In this document: in pieces, positions 1-8,977 of the stretch
Numbering within the stretch: the stretch's first letter is position 1
How the letters are laid out: each line of letters starts with the position of its first letter
Assembly (NCBI RefSeq): GCF_015245355.1
Contig: NZ_CP063311.1
Location: 2,225,436 to 2,289,435, forward strand
DNA length: 64,000 bases
Direction: 5' to 3'
Source: Anabaenopsis elenkinii CCIBt3563
Lineage (GTDB): Bacteria; Cyanobacteriota; Cyanobacteriia; Cyanobacteriales; Nostocaceae
Made by a program: the position numbers and the translations under genes
Notes under the pieces: generated by a model
Told to the model about the DNA's origin: nothing
Database searches by the model: none
Seen by the model: the letters and a program-made list of their open reading frames with translations, nothing else

Positions 1-278
1 CTAACTTGAAAAATGCACAATAAAATAGTACATAGCTCAAGAATGTAACTTTTTTGTTTTTCTTTACTCTTCTATCTAAAGGATGAAGACTAGCAACCAA
101 TTAAGGCAGAGTAGGTAAAATATATAACCTGAAGTTTTCTAGGATATGATGGCAGTGAGGCTTTTTTTCAACTAGGCATATGAGCAGACTACAATCGCAC
201 TGCAAAGATATGCGAAAATAATCTCACCGAAAATAATACTTTGCGCCTTTGCGCCTTTGGGTGAAACAATTATCAAAT

Positions 279-1874
279 ATGGCGATCGCGATCGATTTTG
301 GTACAAGCAACACAGTTATAGCCCGTTGGAACCCGGTGACCCAGGAGCCGGAAACCCTGATCATACCGGGTTTATCAACTCAGCAAGGCTTCAACCCCCC
401 AGTAATTCCCAGCCTAGTATACATAGAACAAGCACAACAGGGTAAAGTATTAGTAGGGCAAGAAGTACGGGATCGTGGTTTTGATCTCAAGAACGAAACC
501 AGATGCTTCCGTAGCTTCAAGCGGGGAATTGGTGCGGATATTCAAGGTTTCCTCCCAGAAATAGATGGGGAGAGGATTACCTTTGAGCAAGTAGGACAAT
601 TATTCCTGAATAAATTAATTGCACAACTAGCACCCATAGAAGGGGGGTTAGATTCTCTAGTGTTAACAGTACCAGTAGACAGCTTTGAAGCTTATCGTTA
701 CTGGTTAGGGCAAGTTTGTCAAGCCCTACCGGTGGAAAGGGTACAGATGTTAGACGAACCCACAGCCGCCGCCTTGGGTTATGATTTAGTAGATCGAGAA
801 ATTCTCTTAGTAGTTGACTTTGGCGGTGGTACATTAGACTTGTCTTTAGTGCGCTTAGATCAAAGTCTGCAAACCAAAAAGCCTGTAGGATTCCTGTTGA
901 AATGGGGTAATAAATCTTTGGGGGAAAATTCCCGCCAAAAACCTAAAACAGCCCGTGTACTAGCCAAAGCAGGGCAAAATCTGGGGGGTAGTGATATAGA
1001 TAATTGGTTAGTAGATTACTTTGCCAAAACTCAGGGACTAGCGGTAACTCCTTTAACCACAAGATTAGCCGAGCGGGTAAAAATTCAGCTATCAACCCAA
1101 AACCAAGCCAGTGAAGTTTATTTTGACGATGAGAACTTAGAAAGCTATGAATTGGGATTAAACCGGGAAATGTTCGACAATATCCTGCAAGAAAGGGGAT
1201 TTTTTGCCCAATTAGATCAGTCAATGACCAGTTTATTACAACAAGCGCGACGACAGGGCATAGAAGTTACAGATATTAACGCCGTGTTGTTAGTGGGTGG
1301 GACTGTGCAATTACCCGCAGTGCAGACATGGGTAAAACAGTATTTTCCTGGGGAAAAAATCCGCTGTGAGCGTCCCTTTGAAGCGATCGCTCAAGGTGCG
1401 TTACAGTTAGCCCAGGGGATGGAAATCAAAGACTTTCTCTATCATAGTTATGGTGTCCGCTATTGGGACAGCCGCCAACGCCGTCATAATTGGCATTCTA
1501 TTATTAAATCTGGACAGGCGTACCCCATGAGTGAGTCGGTAGAATTAGTTTTGGGCGCTTCTGTGGAAAATCAACCCAGCATTGAATTAATTATTGGGGA
1601 ATTGGGTTCTCAGACAGGTAGTACGGAGGTTTATTTTGACGGCGATCGCTTGATTACTCGCCGTTTAGAAGCGGGTGTCACCAGTGTTAAACCCCTCAAT
1701 GATCAAGCTGGTGCGAGAACCATCGCCCAACTGACACCACCGGGATATCCGGGAAGCGATCGCATTAAGGTTTTGTTTCAAGTAGATGAACAACGTTTTT
1801 TACGAATCACAGTGGAGGATTTGTTAACTAATGACACCCTGTTAGAAAATCAACTTGTAGCCCAACTCAGTTAG
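279..1874 (+). CDS. Hsp70-family (DnaK-like) protein
   Basis: Hsp70-type ATPase of 531 residues, presumably a cytoplasmic chaperone-like protein. The first ATP-binding motif (AIDFGTSNT) starts at residue 4, the second phosphate motif (VVDFGGGTLDL) lies near 178-188 and the adenosine motif (LLVGGTVQLP) near 337. About 140 residues follow, so the substrate-binding part is shorter than in true DnaK (about 640 residues) and the EEVD-type tail is missing. I chose the ATG at 279 because the Hsp70 fold begins there; a TTG start at 249 would add ten unrelated residues. The 3' end overlaps the convergent S66 peptidase gene by 4 bases. The substrate is unknown; such short Hsp70 paralogs are common in cyanobacteria. 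Confidence 0.9.
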   Translation: MAIAIDFGTSNTVIARWNPVTQEPETLIIPGLSTQQGFNPPVIPSLVYIEQAQQGKVLVGQEVRDRGFDLKNETRCFRSFKRGIGADIQGFLPEIDGERITFEQVGQLFLNKLIAQLAPIEGGLDSLVLTVPVDSFEAYRYWLGQVCQALPVERVQMLDEPTAAALGYDLVDREILLVVDFGGGTLDLSLVRLDQSLQTKKPVGFLLKWGNKSLGENSRQKPKTARVLAKAGQNLGGSDIDNWLVDYFAKTQGLAVTPLTTRLAERVKIQLSTQNQASEVYFDDENLESYELGLNREMFDNILQERGFFAQLDQSMTSLLQQARRQGIEVTDINAVLLVGGTVQLPAVQTWVKQYFPGEKIRCERPFEAIAQGALQLAQGMEIKDFLYHSYGVRYWDSRQRRHNWHSIIKSGQAYPMSESVELVLGASVENQPSIELIIGELGSQTGSTEVYFDGDRLITRRLEAGVTSVKPLNDQAGARTIAQLTPPGYPGSDRIKVLFQVDEQRFLRITVEDLLTNDTLLENQLVAQLS

Positions 1875-2770
1875 TTGAAAGTCAAAATCCCCTGGTCTGC
1901 GTCCAAAGTTGCTAAGACACCCACAGGTAAGGCCCCATTGGGACTTTCATGACCGAATGGTAAATCAGATACAATAGGAATACCCAAATCACCCAGGCGA
2001 TCGCGGAGAACTTCTTCTACACTAAAGCTAGGTATACCTGGGGTTGCTTGACATTGAGTAAAGCTTCCCAAGGCCAGACCACGAACTTTGGACAACAGAC
2101 CACTTAAACGCCACTGGGTGAGCATACGGTCAATGCGATAGGGTGCTTCGGCGACATCCTCCCATGCTAAAATCACACCATCTAACTTCGGGAGCAAAGG
2201 TGTAGCTAAAAGATGAGTAGCAACCGTAAGATTACCTGGTAGTAACAGACCAGTGGCGATTCCACCACCCCAAGGACAACCTTTGAGGGGAGGAATAGGA
2301 CGACCTTCGACAACATCGAATAATCGCCCAATTGACCAATCTGTTTCATTTCCTAAAGTCGTGAGCACAGGAGCATGAAGACTGGAAATACCTGCTGTGT
2401 ACAAACTCCATAGCAAAGCTGTAACATCAGAAAATCCTATGAGCCATTTTGGTGGTCTACCGTTGAGATTCCAAGTCCAATTTTCCAAAATCCTGGTGCT
2501 ACCAAATCCGCCCCTGGTGCAGAGGATACCACGACAAGCTGGATCTTCCCAGGCTTGGGTGAGCTGTTGGCGACGAATTGTATCTGTTTGTGCTAAATAT
2601 CCCCATTTATCAGCTAAATTGGCGACAATTTCCACTTGATAACCACGCGATCGCCAAATTTCTACACCCCTTGACAATGCTGGAAATTCTCGCAACGCAC
2701 CACTAGGAGCAATCACCTTTAATAAGTCACCAGGTTTGAGGGGTGGGGGTAATATCTGAGACTGCATCAT
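1871..2770 (-). CDS. LD-carboxypeptidase, MccF/S66 family
   Basis: Serine peptidase of family S66 (LD-carboxypeptidase A / microcin C immunity MccF type), 299 residues. Family members cut the L,D bond of tetrapeptides during murein recycling or detoxify acyl-adenylates. The Ser-Glu-His triad can be placed: Ser114 in GFSDVTALL, Glu204 in LAWEDVAEAP and His274 in PFGHESPNG. There is no signal peptide, which fits a cytoplasmic recycling enzyme. Two ATG codons are adjacent at the start and either could serve. It is convergent with the Hsp70-like gene and overlaps it by 4 bases. The substrate (murein peptide or peptide-nucleotide) cannot be decided from sequence alone. Confidence 0.9.
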   Translation of the reverse strand: MMQSQILPPPLKPGDLLKVIAPSGALREFPALSRGVEIWRSRGYQVEIVANLADKWGYLAQTDTIRRQQLTQAWEDPACRGILCTRGGFGSTRILENWTWNLNGRPPKWLIGFSDVTALLWSLYTAGISSLHAPVLTTLGNETDWSIGRLFDVVEGRPIPPLKGCPWGGGIATGLLLPGNLTVATHLLATPLLPKLDGVILAWEDVAEAPYRIDRMLTQWRLSGLLSKVRGLALGSFTQCQATPGIPSFSVEEVLRDRLGDLGIPIVSDLPFGHESPNGALPVGVLATLDADQGILTFN

Positions 2771-2932
2771 TAAAACCCTTGTTAATTGATGATTTTAGTT
2801 AATGTTGAATTAACACTGCATTGTATCGGTGTAAGGTTAACAAAGGCCGCGGTGGATACCCACGCCAAAAGATTTATGATGTGCAAAAGTGGTCTCATCC
2901 CAGACTATACTTAGTTGCAACCAACAAAACCT

Positions 2933-3385
2933 ATGATCAACTTGAGGTCAACTCTGTTCTTATTTGCATTCATGGGAAGTCTGGCCTGGACATCCCAGGT
3001 AAGCGCCCTTGTCCCCAGTCAACTGACTGTGGTAGTTAATGGACTGCGAAACACACAAGGACAGGTGTGTGTGACCATATTTGCTAATAGTAAAGGATTT
3101 CCTAATAATCATGATGGCGTACTCAAAAGTAAGTGTAATCAGATTGCTGGCACATCCTCAACAATTACTTTTGATAACTTACAAGCTGGTACTTATGCTG
3201 TAGCTGTTATCCATGATCAGAATCAAGATCAAATCCTGAATCTGAATTACTTGGGTATCCCCACCGAAGGCTTTGGCTTTTCCAGAAACCCAAAAGTGCG
3301 CACCAGTGCTCCTAAATTCCAAGATGCTGCTTTTTTCTTAGCAGGGCCAAATACAGTTATCCAAGTTACCATGAAATATTTTTGA
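2933..3385 (+). CDS. DUF2141-type secreted protein
   Basis: Small exported protein of about 150 residues. It begins with a clear signal peptide (MINLRSTLFLFAFMGSLAW, cleavage near SQVSA-LVPS) and continues as a beta-rich domain matching the DUF2141 pattern: VNGLRNTQGQVCVTIF at the start, the GTYAVAVIHDQNQDQ strand and the GFGFSRNPK segment near the end. I chose the ATG at 2933, since the upstream TTG at 2915 would add a polar extension ahead of the signal peptide. The function of the family is unknown. It stands alone, with 162 bases of non-coding DNA upstream. Confidence 0.8.
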   Translation: MINLRSTLFLFAFMGSLAWTSQVSALVPSQLTVVVNGLRNTQGQVCVTIFANSKGFPNNHDGVLKSKCNQIAGTSSTITFDNLQAGTYAVAVIHDQNQDQILNLNYLGIPTEGFGFSRNPKVRTSAPKFQDAAFFLAGPNTVIQVTMKYF

Positions 3386-3499
3386 GTTTTATTTTTAATT
3401 GGAAATTTAGGCTGGGTTAGCAGTTAGTTAATGAAGGCTTGCGAGTTACGGCGCTGTGGAAAATCTTCTATGATTATTATTAATTGTTTGGGCTGTTCT

Positions 3500-4519
3500 T
3501 CACCTTCCATGAATAGATGTTTCTAACACTGGTGATTGCTGTGTAGCTTCTTGTGACACAGTTACCTTGTGATTTTCACCGCGCCAGTTATCCCTTTGGT
3601 TAATTAGATAAATGCTGACTAAAGTTAGTCCTACTCCCACCCACTGTAAGGGGGTCAGAACTTCCATGAGGATGAGACGACCAAATAGGAGGGCAAAAAC
3701 CGGAGTGAGAAAGGTCAGAGAACTTAGACTAGTCAGACTACCGCTAGAAGCAAAGTAGAAAAATAATCCATAGGCGATCGCACTCCCAAAAATTGTAGTA
3801 TAAGCCAAAGCCATCCATTCAGATATGCTCAGATGCTGCCACTGCTGAGATTCTACTACAGATGAAACAGCCCATAAGGGCAGCCCCCCCAAAATCATGT
3901 GCCATCCCGTGGCCATGATCGGGTCAGCATATCTACAGACAAATCGAATCATCACCGTTCCCACAGCCATTGAGAGGGCGGCTAACAGCATTAACCATTC
4001 ACCACTACTAAATACATCTTGCCAATTGTCAATAGTTACATGGCTATTGGGATCAAAAAACTGAACAATCCATTCAGGGGGTAAACCAATTAAACCAATG
4101 CCTATAACTCCGAATCCTAACCCCAGCCATCCCCACAAACCAATGTGTTCTTGGAAGAGCCACAAGGACAACATAGCCACCGCTAAGGGTTGGGAGTCAA
4201 TCATTACTGACCCTAACCCCGCATTAGTTCTCACTAGTCCTTGTGCCAAAAAGCCTTGAAATAATGCCCCATCTACCAAGGCAAATAAAATAATCCACAG
4301 CCATGCTGACCAACCCCTGGGCTGGGGTTTACCCATAATTGTTGCTGTAATTAAAATTAACACCCCTGCTGGTAGCAATCGTACACCTGCCATAAATAGG
4401 GGTGTAGTGTCGCCTATGACTCCTTTCATAGCTACCATTGCCGTTCCCCACAGGAAAAACGGGGCGATTAAGAGTAAGGACGCGGGAGAAAATTTAGATG
4501 CACTGGGTTTCAGTTGCAT
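3500..4519 (-). CDS. EamA/DMT-superfamily permease
   Basis: Inner-membrane transporter of the drug/metabolite (EamA, RhaT-like) superfamily, 339 residues. Ten hydrophobic segments in two EamA halves are visible: the first opens with LLLIAPFFLWGTAMVAMKG and the second near MLLAALSMAVGTVMIRFV. The N-terminal half carries the typical G(V/A)RLLPAG loop and an LGSVMIDSQPL helix. A polar tail of about 35 residues ends the protein in the cytoplasm. Close homologs are common in cyanobacteria; the substrate cannot be predicted. The gene is monocistronic. The next upstream element is the perfect hairpin at 4613-4648. Confidence 0.85.
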   Translation of the reverse strand: MQLKPSASKFSPASLLLIAPFFLWGTAMVAMKGVIGDTTPLFMAGVRLLPAGVLILITATIMGKPQPRGWSAWLWIILFALVDGALFQGFLAQGLVRTNAGLGSVMIDSQPLAVAMLSLWLFQEHIGLWGWLGLGFGVIGIGLIGLPPEWIVQFFDPNSHVTIDNWQDVFSSGEWLMLLAALSMAVGTVMIRFVCRYADPIMATGWHMILGGLPLWAVSSVVESQQWQHLSISEWMALAYTTIFGSAIAYGLFFYFASSGSLTSLSSLTFLTPVFALLFGRLILMEVLTPLQWVGVGLTLVSIYLINQRDNWRGENHKVTVSQEATQQSPVLETSIHGR

Positions 4520-4612
4520 GGGTTTGTTGATGCCTATATTTTACAAATCTTAAAATTATTGCTTTACCCGATTTTACACCAATTATGTAGTTTCTGTTGC
4601 CGTAGCATTAAC

Positions 4613-4648
4613 CAGAAAAATCTCACCCTGGGGGGTGAGATTTTTCTG
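4613..4648. terminator. perfect 16-bp hairpin, terminator-like
   Basis: Two 16-base arms (4613-4628 and 4633-4648) are perfectly complementary around a TGGG loop, and the outer part reads AAAAA...TTTTT, so it could end transcription in either direction. It is not directly behind an annotated gene: the EamA gene starts at 4519 and reads away from it. The rest of 4649-4960 is AT-rich DNA with no ORF that I can support and should hold the promoter of the secreted-protein gene at 4961. Confidence 0.6.
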
Positions 4649-4960
4649 CCATTAATTAACTATTGACATAAATTAGGAAATTATTTCCTCAGATAGATAC
4701 TTTTGAAAAGTACTTATTTAATATTTTATATTTCCTGAATACAGGATATTGAACTGTAAATATTTAGTCCATAATCAACAAGAAATATATAAATTATATA
4801 TGCAACTTTGTGGTTTATAAGTTGTATTAATTCCCCTTGACTCATGCTAGGATTATTCCTATTATTTCTTCATAGCTGATCATCGGGCTAATCAAGCCAG
4901 ATATTCCCAGCTAATCCGAGCTAGTCCATCAAGGAAACATTGAAATTTGTAGAGTTCTTC

Positions 4961-5317
4961 ATGAATAAATTTATTATCGGTTTGTTCACTGTAAGTGCGA
5001 TCGCTTTTGGTTCTACTGGTGCTAATGCTCAAACTGGAGACAGTAATAATGCTCAAATAATTCATCAGACGAATATTACCCATGGAAATCACAACGTGAG
5101 TGTAAATAGAGCTAATCAAATTCATCAAAATTTCGCTGGTGATGTTGGTAGTTATGGTAGCAGTGCTAGCGGTCAAGTCATCCATCAGATATGTCAGACC
5201 CACGGTATCAGTAATGTGTGTATTAATAGCGCTTCTCAACAGAACAAAAAAATTAACCAAGGGATACACCGACCTAATTATCAACCGAAAATTTATCACC
5301 AGAAAAGACACCATTGA
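4961..5317 (+). CDS. small secreted His/Gln/Asn-rich repeat protein
   Basis: Secreted protein of 118 residues that I do not recognise. A signal peptide (MNKFIIGLFTVSAIAFGS, cleavage after GANA) is followed by two copies of a roughly 29-residue unit of the form AQ(I/V)IHQxxxTHGxxNVxxNxA: the first starts at NNAQIIHQTNITHG, the second at SGQVIHQICQTHG. Only the second unit has cysteines (HQICQTHG and NVCIN). The tail is basic and His-rich (YHQKRHH). The ATG at 4961 is preferred to a TTG at 4940, which would precede the signal peptide. The Gln/Asn/Gly spacing recalls curlin-type amyloid repeats but does not match their consensus. It heads a run of three small exported proteins. Confidence 0.7.
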   Translation: MNKFIIGLFTVSAIAFGSTGANAQTGDSNNAQIIHQTNITHGNHNVSVNRANQIHQNFAGDVGSYGSSASGQVIHQICQTHGISNVCINSASQQNKKINQGIHRPNYQPKIYHQKRHH

Positions 5318-5475
5318 TGATTATAAATAACTAGCAACCATCCCCAATTTATTGAAGTAAAATTTATTGGCAGCTTCTAAAATTAATAGGGTAAAGGTGA
5401 TAGCCACACTATACTTTACCCTAGCTTTTGCTGATAGCTAACGCTTGCTTCAGCCATACTTGATGGGGATATCCT

Positions 5476-5817
5476 ATGCAGATTTACAAATTTTCCTCAC
5501 TGCTAATTTCTGTCAGCTTATTTCTCCCTGTTGTTACTCAAATAGGTGAAATAGATATGCAAATAGGGAGGATGAGAATTCGTCAATATTTCCCGGGAAA
5601 TGTGGAAAGATTTTCAGATTTACCGGGAAGTGCAAAGCTCCATACTCCTGAGACTGAAATCTATATGAATGGAAATTTTGATATTGATGATGTCAACAGT
5701 TTCTTGAGAAATACCTGTCAAAAATCAGGTCGTATTCTTACCCAAGAAAGCAGACAAGTGAGCAGGGATGGTAGATACAGACATCACAGTAGTACAGTAT
5801 CAGTCCTTTGTCATTAA
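5476..5817 (+). CDS. small exported hypothetical protein
   Basis: A 113-residue protein with a plausible signal peptide or N-terminal anchor (MQIYKFSSLLISVSLFLPVV) and no domain that I recognise. The mature part contains GNVERFSDLPGSAKLH, an acidic stretch (NFDIDDVNSFLRN) and two cysteines, one near the middle and one in the C-terminal SVLCH, which could form a disulphide after export. It lies between two other small secreted proteins on the same strand with 158 and 23 base gaps, so transcription with the gene at 5841 is likely. No function is assigned. Confidence 0.6.
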   Translation: MQIYKFSSLLISVSLFLPVVTQIGEIDMQIGRMRIRQYFPGNVERFSDLPGSAKLHTPETEIYMNGNFDIDDVNSFLRNTCQKSGRILTQESRQVSRDGRYRHHSSTVSVLCH

Positions 5818-5840
5818 TGTAAAAATCCGGGGGAACTTAG

Positions 5841-6215
5841 ATGAAACATCAAGACTTATATCTTGGTTTATTATCTTTTGGTGTCTGTTTAACAGTTGCT
5901 AGTTTTGCTACCAGCGCTGCATTTGCACAGTGTGTTATATCTCATGTTGGTGTTCAACTTAATATGTCTCCAACTCCGGCGACACAAACTTCTAATGTGC
6001 AAATGTACAGTCCAGTATCTTGTACAGGAAATACTAGTTCTTCCACAGCAGTACAAGTAAATACCGGTAATCATAGTCATGTTAAACAGCATCAAGAGGT
6101 ATTCCACGAAATCAGGAGTAATGAAGGTAATACTACTGCTGTGAATGGTCCAACTATTAAAAATAGCGTAGTTGTTCCTGTGAATGTAAAAACACCCAAG
6201 AATTTTTCTCCCTAA
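5841..6215 (+). CDS. small secreted hypothetical protein
   Basis: A 124-residue exported protein with a strong signal peptide (LLSFGVCLTVASFATSAAFA, cleavage before QCVIS). The mature part is Ser/Thr/Asn/Val-rich with two cysteines (QCVIS and VSCTGN) and a polar stretch containing GNHSHVKQHQEVFHE. The start has a good purine-rich ribosome site (GGGGGAAC) eight bases or so upstream. Composition (Asn, Gln, His, Ser) resembles the protein at 4961 although the repeat motif is not kept. No domain is recognised. It is the last gene of the small secreted cluster. Confidence 0.65.
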   Translation: MKHQDLYLGLLSFGVCLTVASFATSAAFAQCVISHVGVQLNMSPTPATQTSNVQMYSPVSCTGNTSSSTAVQVNTGNHSHVKQHQEVFHEIRSNEGNTTAVNGPTIKNSVVVPVNVKTPKNFSP

Positions 6216-6225
6216 AAACAGTTAT

Positions 6226-6440
6226 TGAAAAATGGGTTTAAAACCCCGTTGTTCTATGACGGCTTTTCTAGGAAAAACTTGACTAAAAAACAACAAAAAG
6301 CTAAAGTGAAATAGTCGGCATGGGGCATCGGCACGACCTAAAATGGACAGGGAGTGACTGTAAGACTGTTTCGGCAGCGAGTTACTGTGAACTGTCAAGA
6401 ATCATCGACCTTCAAGGTCGGTGAGTATGTCAATGAGTAG
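6226..6440 (+). mobile_element. relic of an IS200/IS605-type element (guide-RNA-like end)
   Basis: No gene is present in 6216-6777. The part ending near 6432 looks like the right end of a TnpB-type element: GAATC, then a stem CATCGACC (6403-6410) / GGTCGGTG (6416-6423) with loop TTCAA, then GAGTATGTCAA. The same architecture (GAATC, hairpin, GAG..GTCAA) lies directly after the intact tnpB at 26819-26852. Upstream (about 6313-6400) is a structured, non-coding stretch as expected for a TnpB guide-RNA scaffold. Neither tnpA nor tnpB is present, so this would be a non-autonomous or decayed copy. The left boundary is uncertain. Confidence 0.5.
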
Positions 6441-6616
6441 GGGTAAACTAGTATTTAACTCCTAGTTAATCATAACTAAAGCCTTTGTGTGTGTTTAATG
6501 AAGCACACACTAATTTATTGCCTATTCCCTATTTCCTGTATGACTGTTAAATAGCTGAGGCGATACAGCACTTTTGAAGTAAATAAAGTACACACCTTAA
6601 TATCATAAATCTTGTG

Positions 6617-6641
6617 GGGTGGGCATCCTGCCCGCCCTTTT
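6617..6641 (+). terminator. GC-rich hairpin with T-run
   Basis: A 9-bp stem, GGGTGGGCA (6617-6625) with TGCCCGCCC (6629-6637), has one G-T pair and is followed by TTTT. It has the form of a rho-independent terminator on the plus strand but lies 400 bases after the last plus-strand gene, so it may be a dispersed hairpin repeat. A second inverted repeat (GTGTGTGTTT / AAGCACACAC) lies near 6487-6510. Confidence 0.4.
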
Positions 6642-6777
6642 GTACCTCACTCAGATGAAATGTGCTATATTTCACTTATTTTTAAAACTTAGTGATAAAT
6701 AAATTCAATTGGAAGTAGTAGAGCAGCCCTGATTATAAGTAGAATATAGTATTTTTAACCGTTTGATTAGAGTGCAG

Positions 6778-6996
6778 TTATTTTACCTCAAGGTCTGCAT
6801 CAAGTTGTTGAGAATATTCTTCATCTGTACCCAGTTCACAACGTTCTACAAAATCTCGATTCATCTTTGGTAAAACTTCGTTATTCCTCTCAGGTTCTGT
6901 ATAGAACTGTCGATTGTATTCTTGCATTTCAGCTTCCAGATAAGCGATCACTTCTTCTAAGTTTGGTCTACTTCTATCCATAACCACAAGTCTCAT
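6778..6996 (-). CDS. small acidic hypothetical protein
   Basis: A 72-residue acidic, soluble protein with no recognised domain. It begins MRLVVMDRSRPNLEEVIAYL; an internal ATG (MDRSRP) could be the real start and would give 67 residues. Predicted helical segments (NLEEVIAYLEAEMQEYNRQF) are rich in Glu, Gln and Tyr. No toxin-like partner overlaps it, so an antitoxin role is only a guess. It stands alone with non-coding DNA on both sides. Confidence 0.45.
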   Translation of the reverse strand: MRLVVMDRSRPNLEEVIAYLEAEMQEYNRQFYTEPERNNEVLPKMNRDFVERCELGTDEEYSQQLDADLEVK

Positions 6997-7285
6997 TGAA
7001 GGGTGTTCAGAATGGTCAATTTACTCAGTATTGTTGATGCATCCCCACTCAGTTACGGTAGTTCATCTTTACCCCTGTGACAAAGTGATTGTCAAATTTA
7101 GGGATTGACTGGCATATTATTAAATATGCATAAATTTATGGTGATACCCTGATAATTTTACCGGTCTCCCACAGATGAGGGGGAGGAACTGAGACTGATA
7201 TCTGAGTGCAATATCCCTGATTAAATGATCAACTTCCACCAGATGAAACATTGATTTTCTGGTGTTCCCTGAGATGGATTGGTAG

Positions 7286-7309
7286 GTGCGTTAAATCAGT
7301 TTAACGCAC
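7286..7309. terminator. perfect 10-bp inverted repeat downstream of ppx
   Basis: GTGCGTTAAA (7286-7295) and TTTAACGCAC (7300-7309) pair perfectly around TCAG, just behind the ppx stop codon. There is no T-run on the ppx strand, so termination is only likely. The same arm sequence (GGTGCGT...ACGCACC) recurs at 13687-13717, suggesting a dispersed palindromic repeat. I see nothing else in 6997-7327. Confidence 0.45.
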
Positions 7310-7327
7310 AAAAATATCTTCTGTAAA

Positions 7328-8977
7328 CTATATCCTGGAAAAACGTGACCTTTGTAAGATAGGTACTAATTTGAGGTTAAACTCATCTTCAAAAACTGGT
7401 TTTTTATAATCTATACTCCACAGTTCTAAGGAACAGTCATCATCTGATTGAGCAGGAAAGAGTAATATTTGCAACTCTTGTTGAGGGTGATTATACTCAC
7501 AGTATACCCGAGCGATCGCGCCGATTTGCCGCCTATCTAGTGCAACGGCTATTCTCAGGAGGGCGCTTAATTGGTTGACAATTTGGCGATGCTGTTTACT
7601 GACCAAGTTACGGTAATTGTCATGTTTTTTCTTTGGGGGGGATTTGCGGTGGTAGCGGGCTAAATTAGCAATGATTTCAATTTCGGTTTCAGTGTAGCCG
7701 AGCAGTTCACTATTACGAATCAGATAATAGGAATGTTTGTGATGGGAGGAATGGCTGATATAATGGCCACAATTATGTAATAAAGCCGCAGCCCATAATA
7801 ATTGTCGCTCTGCGGCTCCCCAATTGTGTAACTTGCCTTGGGTTTGGTCAAATAAACTTAAGGCAAATAGGGCCACGCGATCGCTGTGTTCTAAATTGAT
7901 CTGATACTTGTCGGCGTGTTTAAGAACACTCCGCTGGCGCACGGAACTTTGATAGCGCAGTTTATCTGCAATCAAACCGTGGGATAGCATCCAATCGACA
8001 ATTACCCCCTCTCTCAGGGCGCGTCCGCACAATGTGACTGAATCTACACCCAACAGAGTCATGGCTTCCTGTAAGATTACAGCCCCAGCCAAGATCACTT
8101 CTGATCGCTTATCTGGCATACCGGGTATAATAGATATTTCTGAGTTAGTCATTTTTCGTAAACGATTTACCCAGACCCGCAAATCCTTGAGACTTAATTC
8201 GTAACCATTGAGAGTAGAGGGAAGAATACCTAATTTTTCCCGTGCGTGAATCATGGCCAGGGTTTCAATGGTTCCGGAGGTTCCCACTAACCGGGGAGAT
8301 TCCCCGGGGTGGATATTTGCTAGTATATCCTCCACGGAACGTTCTAAAATTCCCCGTGTATAGGCTTGGAGATACTGAAACTGGACATCGCTGATGGGTT
8401 GGGTGGTAATCAGCTCACTGGTCAGTCGCACTGCGCCGACTTTTGTACTGGTGAGGCTGCGGGCTTCTTGGCTATCGGCTAAAATTAATTCTGTAGAACC
8501 ACCACCAATATCAATAATGATGTGAGGTTGGTGATCAAATTCCAGTCCTGAAAGTACGCCCAAGTAGATGCGACGGGCTTCTTCTTGACCAGAAATCAAG
8601 TCAACGCTTAAGCCTAATTCTTCTTGAATCTGGTGTAAAAAGTCTTTACCATTGGGAGCTTCCCGCACAGCGCTCGTGGCTACAGCTATGATTGTTTCAG
8701 CATGGGCGGTTTTAGCGACTTCCTGAAAGCGTCTGAGGGCGGTAATGGCCTTGTCAATGTTTTCTGGTTTGAGTTCTCCAGTGGTCAGGTCGCGATTACC
8801 CAGTCTGACGGTTTCTTTTTCTTTGGCAATAATGGTGAAAGCTGGTAAGGTGGGGTCAATCTTTACTACTACCATATGTAGAGAATTTGTTCCCATGTCA
8901 ATGGCAGCAATAATCCGGTTTTGCTTAACTGGTTCAGTAGTAAGACTTTCCCAGCTAGCTGAAACTAAATTCAGCAT
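7328..8977 (-). CDS. ppx: Ppx/GppA exopolyphosphatase
   Basis: Ppx/GppA phosphatase of 549 residues, which releases orthophosphate from the ends of polyphosphate and/or hydrolyses pppGpp. The actin-like ATPase fold begins at about residue 24 (AAIDMGTNSLHMVV), followed by the conserved VATSAVREA segment, the phosphate loop IIDIGGGSTEL and LVGTSGTIETLA. The C-terminal half is an HD-type helical domain (LLWAAALLHNCGHYISHSSHHKHSYYLI). The length is normal for the cyanobacterial family. It is divergent from ubiA; a group II intron has inserted in the shared upstream region. Cytoplasmic. Confidence 0.93.
   Translation of the reverse strand: MLNLVSASWESLTTEPVKQNRIIAAIDMGTNSLHMVVVKIDPTLPAFTIIAKEKETVRLGNRDLTTGELKPENIDKAITALRRFQEVAKTAHAETIIAVATSAVREAPNGKDFLHQIQEELGLSVDLISGQEEARRIYLGVLSGLEFDHQPHIIIDIGGGSTELILADSQEARSLTSTKVGAVRLTSELITTQPISDVQFQYLQAYTRGILERSVEDILANIHPGESPRLVGTSGTIETLAMIHAREKLGILPSTLNGYELSLKDLRVWVNRLRKMTNSEISIIPGMPDKRSEVILAGAVILQEAMTLLGVDSVTLCGRALREGVIVDWMLSHGLIADKLRYQSSVRQRSVLKHADKYQINLEHSDRVALFALSLFDQTQGKLHNWGAAERQLLWAAALLHNCGHYISHSSHHKHSYYLIRNSELLGYTETEIEIIANLARYHRKSPPKKKHDNYRNLVSKQHRQIVNQLSALLRIAVALDRRQIGAIARVYCEYNHPQQELQILLFPAQSDDDCSLELWSIDYKKPVFEDEFNLKLVPILQRSRFSRI

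Noticed and set aside
943..1224. Minus-strand frame within the Hsp70-like gene
   Set aside because: It is antisense to a conserved ATPase domain and shows no domain of its own.
4892..5314. 140-residue frame opposite the first small secreted protein
   Set aside because: It is antisense to a gene with a good signal peptide and internal repeats, and has no ribosome site or recognisable domain.
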